Below are positions 32,792 to 41,025 of a stretch of 41,759 bases of DNA, in pieces. Position 1 is the first letter of the stretch, and every line of letters begins with the position of its first letter. The notes beneath the pieces were generated by a model. The model did no database searches, was not told the DNA's origin, and saw only the letters and a list, made by a program, of their open reading frames with translations. The DNA comes from Sphingomonadales bacterium (GTDB lineage: Bacteria > Pseudomonadota > Alphaproteobacteria > Sphingomonadales > Sphingomonadaceae). Both the position numbers and the translations under genes were made by a program. Location: NCBI GenBank assembly GCA_025356275.1, contig JANXUK010000116.1, forward strand, positions 1-41,759, in the 5' to 3' direction.

Positions 32792-33562
32792 TCACCTGTC
32801 GGGCGCGCGGCAACCAGGGACCAGCTTGAAAATATCCTCGCGTGCGGTCAGCAGGCATTCCTCGACATAGTCGCGGTTCTGCGCAAATCGCCCCGCCGGC
32901 ATCGGCACCGACAACGCGAAACTGCGGCCCAGCGGGTCGACGAAGCTGGTGCCGATGGCGCACATGCCCTCGCTGTGCTCCTCCATGTCGTACAGCACCT
33001 GGGTGTCGGCAAAACTGGCAATCTGCGCTTCCAGCTCCGCGACATCGGTGATCGTGGCCTGGGTAAAGCGCTTCAGCTCGGCGCCCAGCACGCTGCGCCG
33101 CCGCGCCGGGTCGAGACAGGCGAGTAGCGCCTTGCCCTTGGCGGTGCTGTGCAGTGGGTGGGTCTCACCGCTGGCCGACATCGCGATCAGATTGGCGGTG
33201 CCCAGCACCTGATCGACGAACATCGCGGCGCGCCCCTGCAGGATCGACAGATTGACCGTCTCGCCGCATTCGCGCGCCAGCCGCTGCATGATCGGACGCA
33301 CCAGCCGGTCGATCTCGATATTCGCCGCAGAGGCCAGCCGCGCCAGCGCCGGCCCCAGCATCACCCCCGCGCGCGGCCCGGCGGTGATCAGCAATTGCTC
33401 ATCGCTGAGCGCGCTGCATATCCGCTGCACCGTCGAACGCGCTAGGCCAACCCGGGCCGACAATTCGCCCAGATTTAGGCCATCAGGCTCATTCTCCAAC
33501 GCGCGCAGAATCTGCGCGGCGCGGGCGATGACCTGAATTCCCTGTCTGTCTTTATCCGGCAT
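32792..33562 (-). CDS. IclR-family transcriptional regulator
   Basis: The 256-residue protein has an N-terminal winged helix (IQVIARAAQILRALENEPDGLNLGELSARVGLARSTVQRICSAL) and the IclR effector domain. The latter includes ECGETVNLSILQGRAAMFVDQVLG, HPLHSTAKGKALLA, and the GMCAIGTSFVDPLGRSFALSVPMPAGRF segment that lines the ligand pocket. IclR proteins usually bind 15-bp palindromes and respond to aromatic or acid intermediates. I place the start at MPDKDRQG (33562); it overlaps the end of the upstream MFS gene by 11 bases. Candidate operators are 32758-32772 and 24765-24779, so it probably controls both gene groups. The sign of regulation cannot be told. Confidence 0.9.
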   Translation of the reverse strand: MPDKDRQGIQVIARAAQILRALENEPDGLNLGELSARVGLARSTVQRICSALSDEQLLITAGPRAGVMLGPALARLASAANIEIDRLVRPIMQRLARECGETVNLSILQGRAAMFVDQVLGTANLIAMSASGETHPLHSTAKGKALLACLDPARRRSVLGAELKRFTQATITDVAELEAQIASFADTQVLYDMEEHSEGMCAIGTSFVDPLGRSFALSVPMPAGRFAQNRDYVEECLLTAREDIFKLVPGCRAPDR

Positions 33563-34742
33563 CGATCGTTGTCCCAGAAATATGCGGCGCGCGGCCCGCC
33601 GCCGCACATACCGCTGCAAACCCCAGCGCCGCCACGCCCGCAAAACCGGCAAACACCAGCATAGCGCCCGGCAGGCCGCCAGCAAATCCGCCAATATAAG
33701 TCACGACAATCGGCATCAGGAACTGGCCCAGCGAGAATGTCCCCTGCCATAGGCCAATTCCGCGCCCGCGATACTGGGCCGGCAATTGCCGCGTGGTCCA
33801 GGTCAGCAGCGTCGGCATCAGCAGCCCCGCCCCGATCTGGTTGCACAGGGCCGCGCCGATCAGCCAGCCCAGCGACGGCGCCCCGCGCATGCCTGCAAAA
33901 CCGATGGCCAGCACGGTAAACGCGGTGGCCAGCAGTCGCGCCGGCGCCAGCCGTGCCAGCTGGCCAAAGATCACCGTCCCTGCGCTGATCCCCAGCCCCA
34001 CCACCGCCAGCCAAAAGCCGCTGCGCGCCGAGGGCAGCAGCCCGGCCCCGGCGAACATGATCGGTAACTGGATCAGCACGAAATAAAACAGCATCGAACC
34101 GAGCAGCGTCAGGGCGCATAATCCGCCCATCCGCGCCCATGGAAACCCGGCCAGGTCCGCCGCCGCCTGCCGCGCGGCGCGGGGTGGCTCCCAGGTGAAA
34201 CACGCCACCGCCGCCAGCATCACCAGCGCACTGGCATAGACCGCAAACGGCCCACGCCAGCCAAATTGCGCCAGCGCGCCGCCCACCCAGATCAGCACCG
34301 TCGCGAATATCGAGGCGACGCCGATCTGATACCCGAGCCAGCGGTCGCGCGCCGCCCCGGTGAAGAAATCGCCGACCAGAGCCGTGCTGATAGTCAAAAC
34401 CACCGCCTCGACACAGCCGAGCGCCACCCGGCTGGCAAAGATCGCCCAATAGGCATCAAGCGCCAGCGGCAGCATGCCAACCGCTGCATAAATCGCCATC
34501 GCCGCCATTAGCACGCGCCGCCGATCCCAGCGATCCGCGATCCACCCCGCGATTGGCGAAGCGACCACCAGACACGCGGCCGGGATCGTCAGCAGCATCG
34601 GCACGCGGTACTCCGCCCCCGGCAGCGCATGAAAATGTGCCATCAGCAGCGGCAGCACCGGCACCAGCACGACAATCGCCATGATCGACAGCCCCGCCGG
34701 CAACAGCAGGGTGATGCCCTGCACCGCGCCCGCCTCACGCAT
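33552..34742 (-). CDS. MFS transporter (catabolic cluster, second copy)
   Basis: A 396-residue major facilitator protein with 12 hydrophobic segments. It has AGWIADRWDRRRVLMAAMAIYAAVG, the loop 2-3 motif of MFS carriers, and later GQLARLAPARLLATAFTVLAIGF. It is a candidate importer of the pathway substrate or exporter of a product. I use the ATG at 34742; the frame also has a TTG at 34760 whose TTGA overlaps the stop of the EthD gene, so initiation there is possible. It is followed by the IclR gene with an 11-base overlap. The substrate cannot be inferred from the sequence. Confidence 0.85.
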   Translation of the reverse strand: MREAGAVQGITLLLPAGLSIMAIVVLVPVLPLLMAHFHALPGAEYRVPMLLTIPAACLVVASPIAGWIADRWDRRRVLMAAMAIYAAVGMLPLALDAYWAIFASRVALGCVEAVVLTISTALVGDFFTGAARDRWLGYQIGVASIFATVLIWVGGALAQFGWRGPFAVYASALVMLAAVACFTWEPPRAARQAAADLAGFPWARMGGLCALTLLGSMLFYFVLIQLPIMFAGAGLLPSARSGFWLAVVGLGISAGTVIFGQLARLAPARLLATAFTVLAIGFAGMRGAPSLGWLIGAALCNQIGAGLLMPTLLTWTTRQLPAQYRGRGIGLWQGTFSLGQFLMPIVVTYIGGFAGGLPGAMLVFAGFAGVAALGFAAVCAAAGRAPHISGTTIDAG

Positions 34743-34756
34743 GGGACCGGGCGAGC

Positions 34757-35485
34757 TCAATCTTGCGATCCGGCGATATTGACCATGGTTTCGGCGAAGT
34801 AGGACTGTGCGCGCCCCGGCTCTAGCAGATCGCTCTCCATGCCGCGCACCGCGGCGATCAGCGCCGGATCGGCGTTCAGGCGCGCCCAGTCGCCGACGTG
34901 GCCCAGCGCGAATTCATCAATCACATCGAAATACCTGCCCTCGGGATCATCGGGGATCTCGCCTTCGGGCAGCGTATGGTTCTGGACATAGCGCTGGATC
35001 GCGGCGGCGGGCGCGGTGCTGGCGGCAAAGGCGGCGGTCATCCGCTCCAGCCACGCCGTCTGAAATTCTGCACGCGACAGGTTAGCCTTGCGCCGGCGGG
35101 TGTAGAACAGCTTGAACGCACCGCGCGGACCGGGGATCACCTCATGCTCGGTGGTGAAGTGGAACAGCGCGCGCGAATTGTCGGCCATGACCTCCTCATC
35201 GGGGCGGATGACCGCCATATAGCGCGGATGTTTCTGATTATCGCGATGCGCCTGCATGCTGTCGAACCAGGCCTGGGTGAAGATGTCGAAAAAGCCCGCG
35301 TGCGGATGGCCGAACACCCGATCCTCGACGCCGAAGATCGGGAAATTGTAGTGGTAACGCCGGATGCCCGCCGCCACCTCCGCTATGCTTTTGACCAGCG
35401 GGCCATGCGTGCTCCACACGTATTCACGAAATCCGGCATGCGTGAAATTGGGGCGGCGCGGCGCCAGAATCATCATCTTGATCAT
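34757..35485 (-). CDS. EthD-domain protein, probably two tandem domains
   Basis: The 242-residue protein contains two dimeric alpha/beta barrel-like halves typical of EthD proteins. The first starts MMILAPRRPNFTHAGFREYVWSTHGPLVKSI, and the second FKLFYTRRRKANLSRAEFQTAWLERM. Each has the Phe-x-x-Tyr/Trp and HGPL/WLER positions of the family. EthD proteins accompany ether-degrading P450 systems and many aromatic or polyketide-modifying enzymes; some catalyse cyclisation or dehydration, others have unknown roles. Its start overlaps the stop of the PKS-dehydratase-like gene by an ATGA junction. A role in the same pathway is inferred from this tight linkage. Confidence 0.85.
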   Translation of the reverse strand: MIKMMILAPRRPNFTHAGFREYVWSTHGPLVKSIAEVAAGIRRYHYNFPIFGVEDRVFGHPHAGFFDIFTQAWFDSMQAHRDNQKHPRYMAVIRPDEEVMADNSRALFHFTTEHEVIPGPRGAFKLFYTRRRKANLSRAEFQTAWLERMTAAFAASTAPAAAIQRYVQNHTLPEGEIPDDPEGRYFDVIDEFALGHVGDWARLNADPALIAAVRGMESDLLEPGRAQSYFAETMVNIAGSQD

Positions 35486-36318
35486 CGGGCAACTCCGGGG
35501 GTGTGATTGAGCAGCGCCGCCAGCGCATCGGCTGCGGCATGGTCATGCGCAAAGGGCAGCAGCGCGGTGGCATAGCCGATGATGCGCAGGACCACCGCGC
35601 CGGCGGCGTCGAATACGTCAATGTCGGCGGGCGCACCGGGCGCGCTGCGGCCGGCGCGCGCGAACAGCGCGGTGCCGCTGCCAAGATCGGTGCCGGCATA
35701 ACGTTCGATCCGGGCGATATGTCGGGGGATCATCATCGCGCCGTCCAGCGCCAGTTGCAGCAGGCCGGCGGTCTGCAAGCCAAGCTCGATGACGCGCGGC
35801 GCGGCGACGGTTGCGCGCGCGCCATCCCACGGCGGCAGGGCAAGCGCGCCGGTGGCGACCACGCTGTCACCGCTGCGCTGCGCCGAGGCGATGACGCGAA
35901 ACGCCGGGCCGTGGAAGAAGCAGGCATAGATTTGCGCTGCCGAGACCGCCGCGCCTTGCGGCAACGCGCTGGCGGGCGTGACCTGCGGTTGCGGCGCGAA
36001 ATGCGGGGCGACCACGCAGGTCGCTCGCAAATGGACCTGCGGCGCGCCATCGGGCGAACGGGTTGTGGCGCTATAGCGGCCATCTTCACAGGTAACGCTC
36101 AGGTCGATGCTGGCACCATCCGCAAAGATCAGCGGCGCGCCGACCGCAATGTCACGCATCCCGGTCAACACCTGACCCGCCGGCACAGCCACCTGTGCCA
36201 CGCTCTCGATCTGGCCCACCGTGCCCAACAACGGCATCCCGCCCGGCCGGTGGTCGGCGAGATAGACGCTGTGTGGATCGTGCCGGATGATCGACGCCTC
36301 GGCGCATGAAGTGTTCAC
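35482..36318 (-). CDS. Free-standing polyketide-synthase dehydratase-like (double hotdog) protein
   Basis: The 278-residue protein resembles the PS-DH double hotdog domain normally embedded in modular polyketide synthases. The recognisable part is the second hotdog: AAQIYACFFHGPAFRVIASAQRSGD, with the HGPAF motif, and DGARATVAAPRVIELGLQTAGLLQLALDG where such domains place the catalytic Asp region. The first half (LADHRPGGMPLLGTVGQIES) has the expected His in a loop. No ketosynthase, acyltransferase or carrier domain is nearby, so it is not part of a synthase here. It could dehydrate or hydrate a CoA- or carrier-free intermediate. It overlaps both neighbours by four bases, which supports a single polycistronic message. 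Confidence 0.75.
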   Translation of the reverse strand: MNTSCAEASIIRHDPHSVYLADHRPGGMPLLGTVGQIESVAQVAVPAGQVLTGMRDIAVGAPLIFADGASIDLSVTCEDGRYSATTRSPDGAPQVHLRATCVVAPHFAPQPQVTPASALPQGAAVSAAQIYACFFHGPAFRVIASAQRSGDSVVATGALALPPWDGARATVAAPRVIELGLQTAGLLQLALDGAMMIPRHIARIERYAGTDLGSGTALFARAGRSAPGAPADIDVFDAAGAVVLRIIGYATALLPFAHDHAAADALAALLNHTPGVAR

Positions 36319-36719
36319 CCGGCGCGCTCGATCAGCTCGATAAGATTGCCGTCGGGATCCGCGACAAAGGCTACCGTGGTGCGGCCATCGGGCGCGACAA
36401 AGGGCGGCTTGATCACCGATGCGCCGCCGGCCACGACGCGGGCAAAGGCGGCGGGCACATCGGGTGCGGCGAAGGCCAGCTGAAACCAGCCATGGAACGC
36501 CGCGCCACCATTGGGGTCGGCCGGGCGAAAGCCGACCGAGCCGCGCTTCTCGAACAGCTCGATCCGCGCGCCCGCGCCATTGCGCAGCACTGCGCCGCGC
36601 ATGTCGAATTGCGCCAGGGTGAAGCGGTCCTCCACCTCGCGAAAGCCGAACACATCACGGTAAAACGCCTCGGCCCGGTCCAGATCCGCCACAGACGTGC
36701 CCGCATGGTCGATCGGCAT
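36315..36719 (-). CDS. VOC-superfamily (glyoxalase/bleomycin resistance-like) protein
   Basis: The 134-residue protein has the paired beta-alpha-beta-beta-beta layout of the vicinal oxygen chelate superfamily. It opens IDHAGTSVADLDRAEAFYRDVFGF, and the second half ends VAFVADPDGNLIELIERAG with the terminal Glu of the metal site. Superfamily members include glyoxalases, epimerases and extradiol dioxygenases; the reaction here is not predictable. I use the ATG at 36719; another in-frame ATG lies at 36737 just after the upstream BKACE stop and would add six residues. The stop overlaps the next gene's start by four bases. Confidence 0.85.
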   Translation of the reverse strand: MPIDHAGTSVADLDRAEAFYRDVFGFREVEDRFTLAQFDMRGAVLRNGAGARIELFEKRGSVGFRPADPNGGAAFHGWFQLAFAAPDVPAAFARVVAGGASVIKPPFVAPDGRTTVAFVADPDGNLIELIERAG

Positions 36720-36741
36720 GTCGGTTGATGCATGCATGGCG

Positions 36742-37728
36742 CTACAACCGGGTCCGGTCGCGGCCCTTGAGCGCCAGGATGCGGCGTGCTTCGTCGGGTG
36801 TGGCGGGGCTGAGGCCCAGTTCGGCGAGGATGCGGACGATCTTGGCGACCTGCTCGGCATTGCTGACCGCCAGCTTGCCCGGCCCGATAAACAGGCTGTC
36901 CTCCAGCCCGACGCGCACATTGCCGCCCAGCATCGCCGCCTGCGTCACCACCGGCATCTGGTGCTTGCCCGCGCCCAGCACGGACCACACATAATCGCTG
37001 CCGAACAACCGGTCGGCGGTGCGGCGCATGAAGGTCACATTGTCGAGATCGCCGCCGATACCACCCAGAATGCCGAACACGCTCTGGATAAAGAACGGCG
37101 GCCTGGCGATGCCGGCCCGCGCAAAATGCGCCAGATTATACAGGTGCCCGATGTCATAGCATTCATATTCGAAGCGCGTGCCATGCTCGGCCAGCAGCGC
37201 GTGGTTGCGGGCGATATCTGCGAACGTGTTGCGGAAGATGAACTTCTCACTGTCGAGGATATATTGCTTTTCCCAGTCGAACTTCCACGCTTCAACCTTG
37301 GCGCCCATGCCGTGGAAGCTGAAATTCATCGACCCCATGTTGAGCGAGCACATCTCCGGGCTGAAATGCAGCGCCGCGGCCAGCCGGTCCTCGGGGCTCA
37401 TATCCGGGCTGCCGCCGGTGGTCAGGTTGATGACGGCATCGGTTGCCTGGTGGATTTGCGGCAGGAATTGCTGATAGATCGCGGGATTGCCGGTGGGTGC
37501 GCCGGTCTCGGGATCGCGGGCGTGGAGGTGGAGGATGGCAGCGCCGGCCTCCGCTGCCTCGATTGCCTGCGCCGCAATGTCGGCCGGCTTGTAGGGCAGC
37601 GCCTCGGACAGGGTGGGGGTGTGGATGCCGCCGGTGATGGCGCAGGTGATGATGACCTTGGTGTTCACGGGTGGGTTGTTCACGGATGGGTTGTTCACGG
37701 ATGGGTTGTTCACGGATGGGTTTTTCAC
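36742..37728 (-). CDS. BKACE (beta-keto acid cleavage enzyme, DUF849)
   Basis: The 328-residue protein belongs to the beta-keto acid cleavage enzymes, zinc TIM-barrel proteins that react a beta-keto acid with acetyl-CoA. They give acetoacetate plus a new acyl-CoA. The family signatures are KVIITCAITGGIHTPTLSEALPYKP, the zinc motif ILHLHARDPETGAPTGN, INLTTGGSPDMSPEDRL, and later EYECYDIGHLYNLAHFAR with the probable third ligand Glu. The N-terminus carries an unusual run of 5-residue repeats (NNPSV) from a 15-bp tandem repeat. GTG at 37728 is preceded by AAGAGG seven bases away and forms a GTGA overlap with the MFS stop, so I take it as the start; later GTGs in the repeat are also in frame. Confidence 0.9.
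   Translation of the reverse strand: MKNPSVNNPSVNNPSVNNPPVNTKVIITCAITGGIHTPTLSEALPYKPADIAAQAIEAAEAGAAILHLHARDPETGAPTGNPAIYQQFLPQIHQATDAVINLTTGGSPDMSPEDRLAAALHFSPEMCSLNMGSMNFSFHGMGAKVEAWKFDWEKQYILDSEKFIFRNTFADIARNHALLAEHGTRFEYECYDIGHLYNLAHFARAGIARPPFFIQSVFGILGGIGGDLDNVTFMRRTADRLFGSDYVWSVLGAGKHQMPVVTQAAMLGGNVRVGLEDSLFIGPGKLAVSNAEQVAKIVRILAELGLSPATPDEARRILALKGRDRTRL
37664..37723. repeat. 15-bp tandem repeats carrying in-frame GTG codons
   Basis: Four units of TTCACGGATGGGTTG (with small changes) run from 37664 to 37723, preceded on the gene side by a partial fifth at 37724-37738. Read on the minus strand each unit contains GTGAACAACCC, giving Val-Asn-Asn-Pro-Ser repeats. Each unit reproduces the local GTG start sequence. 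Confidence 0.9.
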
Positions 37729-38945
37729 GGATGCGCCTCTTGGGTAAATCGGGGATTGGTCTCGCCAAGCGCCATGCTGATCCCGACGCCCACGGCCATC
37801 ATGGCCGTGGGCAGCCACAGGATATGCGCAATGCCAAAACGCTGCGCGACATAGCCGCCGATGATCGGCGCGATGCCGCCGCCCAGCAATTCACCCGCCG
37901 CGATGACCATGCCCGAGGCGGTGGCCATCAACGCAAGCGGCACCGTCTCGGTCGCAATCGGCCCGACGGTCAGCGTGATCAGCGCGTTGTTGAAGAAATT
38001 CACCGCAAACACCGCCGCGAACAGCATCCCGACATTCGCGCCCGTCAGCCCCAGCACGATCAGGCTGACCAGCGCGCCCAGCGAGGCGATGATCATCACT
38101 GGCCGGCGCCCAATCGTGTCGGACAGGATCGACAGCAGGATCGTGCCGACCATTGCACCGAACCCGATCCCCGACATGACCGTGCCCATCTGCCGAAGGC
38201 CGAGCCCCAGATGGTCGGTGAGGTAGCTTGGCATAAAGGCGCTGAGCGTGATCAGGCAGGTCAGCCAACAGAACATCCCGGCCATCAGCAGCGGGATGTT
38301 GCGATAGTCAAGCACCGCGCGCCAGTCATCACGGGCGCGGCTGGGCGCGGTCTCGCGCCGGGCCAGCGGGGGAATGATCCGCCACGTCGCCCATGCCACC
38401 GCCAGCCCGGGCAGCGTGAAGACCAGAAAAATCTTGCGCCAATCGACGCCGTGCGTGAGCAAAAACCCCACCAGCAGCGGTGACAGGCCAAGGCCGAACA
38501 GCACCAGCATCGTCTGCTGCAACCCCACATTGCGCCCGTGCCGCCGCGGCGGTGACACGCGCACCGTGGCGGCAATGCTGGCCGGGGTGAACGCGCCATC
38601 GGCAAAGCCCATCACCACGCGCACCAGCACCAGCCCGCCCAGCCCTGTCGCAAGGCCGCTGCCCCCGATCAACAGCGAGAACACCACCAGCGCCCCCACC
38701 AGCACCCGCCGCTGCCCCACCCGGTCCGAGATATTGCCCATGATCAGCGCCGCCGCGCCCCATGCCAGCGCGAGCGCGCCTGTTATGGTGCCGATGTCGC
38801 CATAGCCGAGGTGCAAGTCCCTCGCGATGGTGGGGTACATGGTGGCGATCAGAAACCGGTCGATCCCGACCAGGCCAAAGCCCAGCGACAGGATGCCGAC
38901 CGCGCGCAATTCCGGCGCTGTCACCTTGCTGGCGCCGCCGGTCAT
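37725..38945 (-). CDS. MFS transporter (catabolic cluster, first copy)
   Basis: A 406-residue major facilitator protein with 12 predicted membrane segments. It includes RFLIATMYPTIARDLHLGYGDIGTITGALALAWGAAALIMGNISDRVGQRRVLVGAL, the MFS loop motif, and LSILSDTIGRRPVMIIASLGALV in the second half. The sequence style fits the anion/aromatic acid type carriers common beside catabolic genes. Its ATG at 38945 overlaps the dehydrogenase stop as ATGA; a second in-frame ATG 21 bases upstream belongs to a short duplication. The stop overlaps the BKACE start. Substrate unknown; an importer role in the pathway is inferred. Confidence 0.87.
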   Translation of the reverse strand: MTGGASKVTAPELRAVGILSLGFGLVGIDRFLIATMYPTIARDLHLGYGDIGTITGALALAWGAAALIMGNISDRVGQRRVLVGALVVFSLLIGGSGLATGLGGLVLVRVVMGFADGAFTPASIAATVRVSPPRRHGRNVGLQQTMLVLFGLGLSPLLVGFLLTHGVDWRKIFLVFTLPGLAVAWATWRIIPPLARRETAPSRARDDWRAVLDYRNIPLLMAGMFCWLTCLITLSAFMPSYLTDHLGLGLRQMGTVMSGIGFGAMVGTILLSILSDTIGRRPVMIIASLGALVSLIVLGLTGANVGMLFAAVFAVNFFNNALITLTVGPIATETVPLALMATASGMVIAAGELLGGGIAPIIGGYVAQRFGIAHILWLPTAMMAVGVGISMALGETNPRFTQEAHP

Positions 38946-39862
38946 TGGCGCGCCGCAGGCGGGCATTGGCGCGCCGCGAGCAGGTGATCGACCAAGCGTT
39001 GGCGCAACTCCGCTTGGGCGGCGGGCGACCAGGCCTGGAACCCCTCGCCCGATTTGAAGCCGAGCTTCCCGGCGGCGATCAGCTCACCCAGCAGCGGGTT
39101 TGGTCCGGCGCTGCGATCCAGTTCGGGGAGGATGGTGCGGTGGATGTCCTGCGTCAGGTCGATGCCCACCAGATCGGCATTCTCCAGCGGCCCAAGCACC
39201 GCAAGCCGCAGCCCAAAGCTGTTCTTCACGCAATCGTCGATGGTTCTGGCGTCGCAAATGCCGTCCGCCACCATCGCAATCGCCTCGCGCCACAGGGCGT
39301 GTTGCAGCCGGTTGGCGACGAAGCCGGCGGTGTCCTTGCGGACATGCGCCGGCGCCTTGCCGATGCTGGCGAGCAGCGCCATCGTCGCGGCCACCGTGGC
39401 GTCCGAGGTCCGCGCGCTCTGCACCACCTCGACCAGCGGGATCAGCGCGGCCGGGTTCCACCAATGCGTGCCCACGATCCGGTCCGCAGTGTCCAGCCCA
39501 TCGGCGATGGAGCCGATCGGCATCACCGACGTGTTGCTGGCCAGGATGCAGGCGCGCGGCGCATGGGTGACGAGGTCGGCGAAGATCGCCCGCTTGAGGT
39601 CCAGCCGCTCGGGCGCCGCCTCGGTGACATAGGTCGCTGATCGCACGGCCTCGGCCAGATCGGCGGTGGCGGTGACATGGGCCCCCAATGCCGGGTCTTG
39701 CCCCAGCTGCGCCAGACCCTCGGCGACCCGCGCCGGAATCGCGGCGCGGACATCGGCGCTCGGCTCCGCGATGCAGACGCTATGCCCGGCGGCGGCAAAC
39801 ATCTGCGCGATGCCCGCCCCCATCAGGCCCCCGCCGATCACCGCAATGGGAGCGCTCGGCAC
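38942..39862 (-). CDS. 3-hydroxyacyl-CoA dehydrogenase family protein
   Basis: The 306-residue protein has the NAD-binding motif IAVIGGGLMGAGIAQMFAAAGH. The catalytic histidine context is VGTHWWNPAALIPLVEVV, and the C-terminal domain contains AGFVANRLQHALWREAIAMVADG and IDDCVKNSFGLRLAVLGPLENADLVG. The family includes 3-hydroxyacyl-CoA dehydrogenases and relatives such as L-carnitine or L-gulonate dehydrogenase, and the THWWNP variant fits the latter group, so the substrate might not be a CoA ester. It starts with GTG at 39862, three bases after the SDR stop. The end of the gene contains an in-frame 21-bp duplication (AARQCPPAARQ). Confidence 0.85.
   Translation of the reverse strand: MPSAPIAVIGGGLMGAGIAQMFAAAGHSVCIAEPSADVRAAIPARVAEGLAQLGQDPALGAHVTATADLAEAVRSATYVTEAAPERLDLKRAIFADLVTHAPRACILASNTSVMPIGSIADGLDTADRIVGTHWWNPAALIPLVEVVQSARTSDATVAATMALLASIGKAPAHVRKDTAGFVANRLQHALWREAIAMVADGICDARTIDDCVKNSFGLRLAVLGPLENADLVGIDLTQDIHRTILPELDRSAGPNPLLGELIAAGKLGFKSGEGFQAWSPAAQAELRQRLVDHLLAARQCPPAARQ
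38943..38977. repeat. 21-bp period duplication at the dehydrogenase/MFS junction
   Basis: CATTGGCGCGCCGC occurs at 38943-38956 and again at 38964-38977. The duplication repeats AARQ at the end of the dehydrogenase and supplies two in-frame ATG codons for the MFS gene. Confidence 0.85.
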
Positions 39863-39865
39863 CCC

Positions 39866-40666
39866 TCAGCCCGCCGTATAGCCGCCGTCGGCGTAGATGA
39901 TATGGCCGGTGTGGAAATCGGATGCACGGCTGCACAGGAACAGCAGCGGCCCCGCCAGGTCCTCGGGCTCGCCCAACCGGCCGATCGGTACACGGGCGAG
40001 GAAGCCCTTGCGCACGGTGGTCGCGCGCTCGTCATCGCCGAACATCCATGCTGTCAACGGCGAGCGGAAGACGGTCGGCGCGATGGCGTTCACGGTGATG
40101 CCATGCGGCCCCCATTCGCAACCCAGCGCCTTGGTCATGCCATCGACCGCCGATTTGGAGGTGCAATAGGCCGAATAGCCCGCCGGATGCCCCAATTTGC
40201 CGCGCGCCGAGGAGGTGAACACGACTTTGCCGCCGCCGCCTTGCGCCATCATCTGCTTGCCGGCGGCGCGCGCGATCAGCCACGCGCCCTCGACATTGGC
40301 AAGCATCACCTTCTGGAATCGCTCGGGGCTCATATCGCCGATCATCGCGACATCGTTCATGCCCGACGCGATGACAAGAATATCGACCCGGCCATAGCCG
40401 GCGACGGCGGCAGCAATGATCGCGTCGCAATCGGCCTCGGTATTTGGACGAAAATTGGCGGTGATCGCGGTGATGCCGGCGGCCTGGCATTCGCCGTGCA
40501 ACGTCGCCAGTTCGGCGGCATTACCGGCAGCGGCAGTCAGCTTCGCCCCCGCCTTGCCAAGCGTCGCACAGACCACCTTGCCGAACGCGCCGGTCGCCCC
40601 GACCACCACCGCCGACTTGCCCGAAACGCTGAACAGCGCCGAGGGATCGATGACCGGCAGAGTCAT
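39866..40666 (-). CDS. Short-chain dehydrogenase/reductase
   Basis: A 266-residue classical SDR. The cofactor motif is VVGATGAFGKVV (GxxGxxG type), the central strand has ILVIASGMND, and the catalytic residues are Ser153 (FTSSARG), Tyr167 and Lys171 (YSAYCTSKSAV). The C-terminal part, HTGHIIYADGGYTAG, is the usual family ending. It probably oxidises or reduces a hydroxyl/keto group of a pathway intermediate with NAD(P). Its stop lies three bases before the dehydrogenase start, and its start overlaps the cupin stop by four bases, so it is within the operon. The substrate is not predictable. Confidence 0.92.
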   Translation of the reverse strand: MTLPVIDPSALFSVSGKSAVVVGATGAFGKVVCATLGKAGAKLTAAAGNAAELATLHGECQAAGITAITANFRPNTEADCDAIIAAAVAGYGRVDILVIASGMNDVAMIGDMSPERFQKVMLANVEGAWLIARAAGKQMMAQGGGGKVVFTSSARGKLGHPAGYSAYCTSKSAVDGMTKALGCEWGPHGITVNAIAPTVFRSPLTAWMFGDDERATTVRKGFLARVPIGRLGEPEDLAGPLLFLCSRASDFHTGHIIYADGGYTAG

Positions 40667-41025
40667 GCCGGCGCCTGAGGATTCTGCGCCGGATAGGGCA
40701 TGATCACGATCATGCTGGCGACCATATTGCCATTGTTGCGCACCTCGCGTGCCTCACCCGCCGGGATGAAGCAGCTGTCATAGACCCCCAGCGTCTGCGC
40801 GGTGTTGTCGGCCAGCCGCACCGTCACCTCGCCTGCCGTCACCACATAGATCTTGCCCAGCGGCCCCGCGTCCATATCGGCGCCGCCCCCCGGCAGGATG
40901 TGGCTGAGCCCGGTCCAGGCAAAATCCGCCGGCCCGGCCTCGAACCCCTGCAACCGCAGCGCCGCGCAGCCGTGATGCAGCGGCGGGTGGTACGGCGCCG
41001 CGTCCTTGAGCCGCGTGACGTGCAT
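40663..41025 (-). CDS. Cupin-domain protein
   Basis: The 120-residue single-domain cupin is recognisable from LSHILPGGGADMDAGPLGKIYVVTAGEVTVRLAD and DSCFIPAGEAREVRNNG, the two conserved cupin stretches. The usual metal histidines are mostly missing (GPLGKIYVV where GxxHxHxxxxE is expected, and the second motif has no clear His), so metal-dependent catalysis is uncertain. The ATG at 41025 overlaps the cyclase stop (TAATG). A role as accessory binding protein or isomerase in the pathway is possible. Confidence 0.85.
   Translation of the reverse strand: MHVTRLKDAAPYHPPLHHGCAALRLQGFEAGPADFAWTGLSHILPGGGADMDAGPLGKIYVVTAGEVTVRLADNTAQTLGVYDSCFIPAGEAREVRNNGNMVASMIVIMPYPAQNPQAPA

Noticed and set aside
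37664..37723. Possible CRISPR or satellite array at the MFS/BKACE junction
   Set aside because: Units are 15 bp with no spacers and are part of the coding frame. They are better read as a tandem expansion of the start region.
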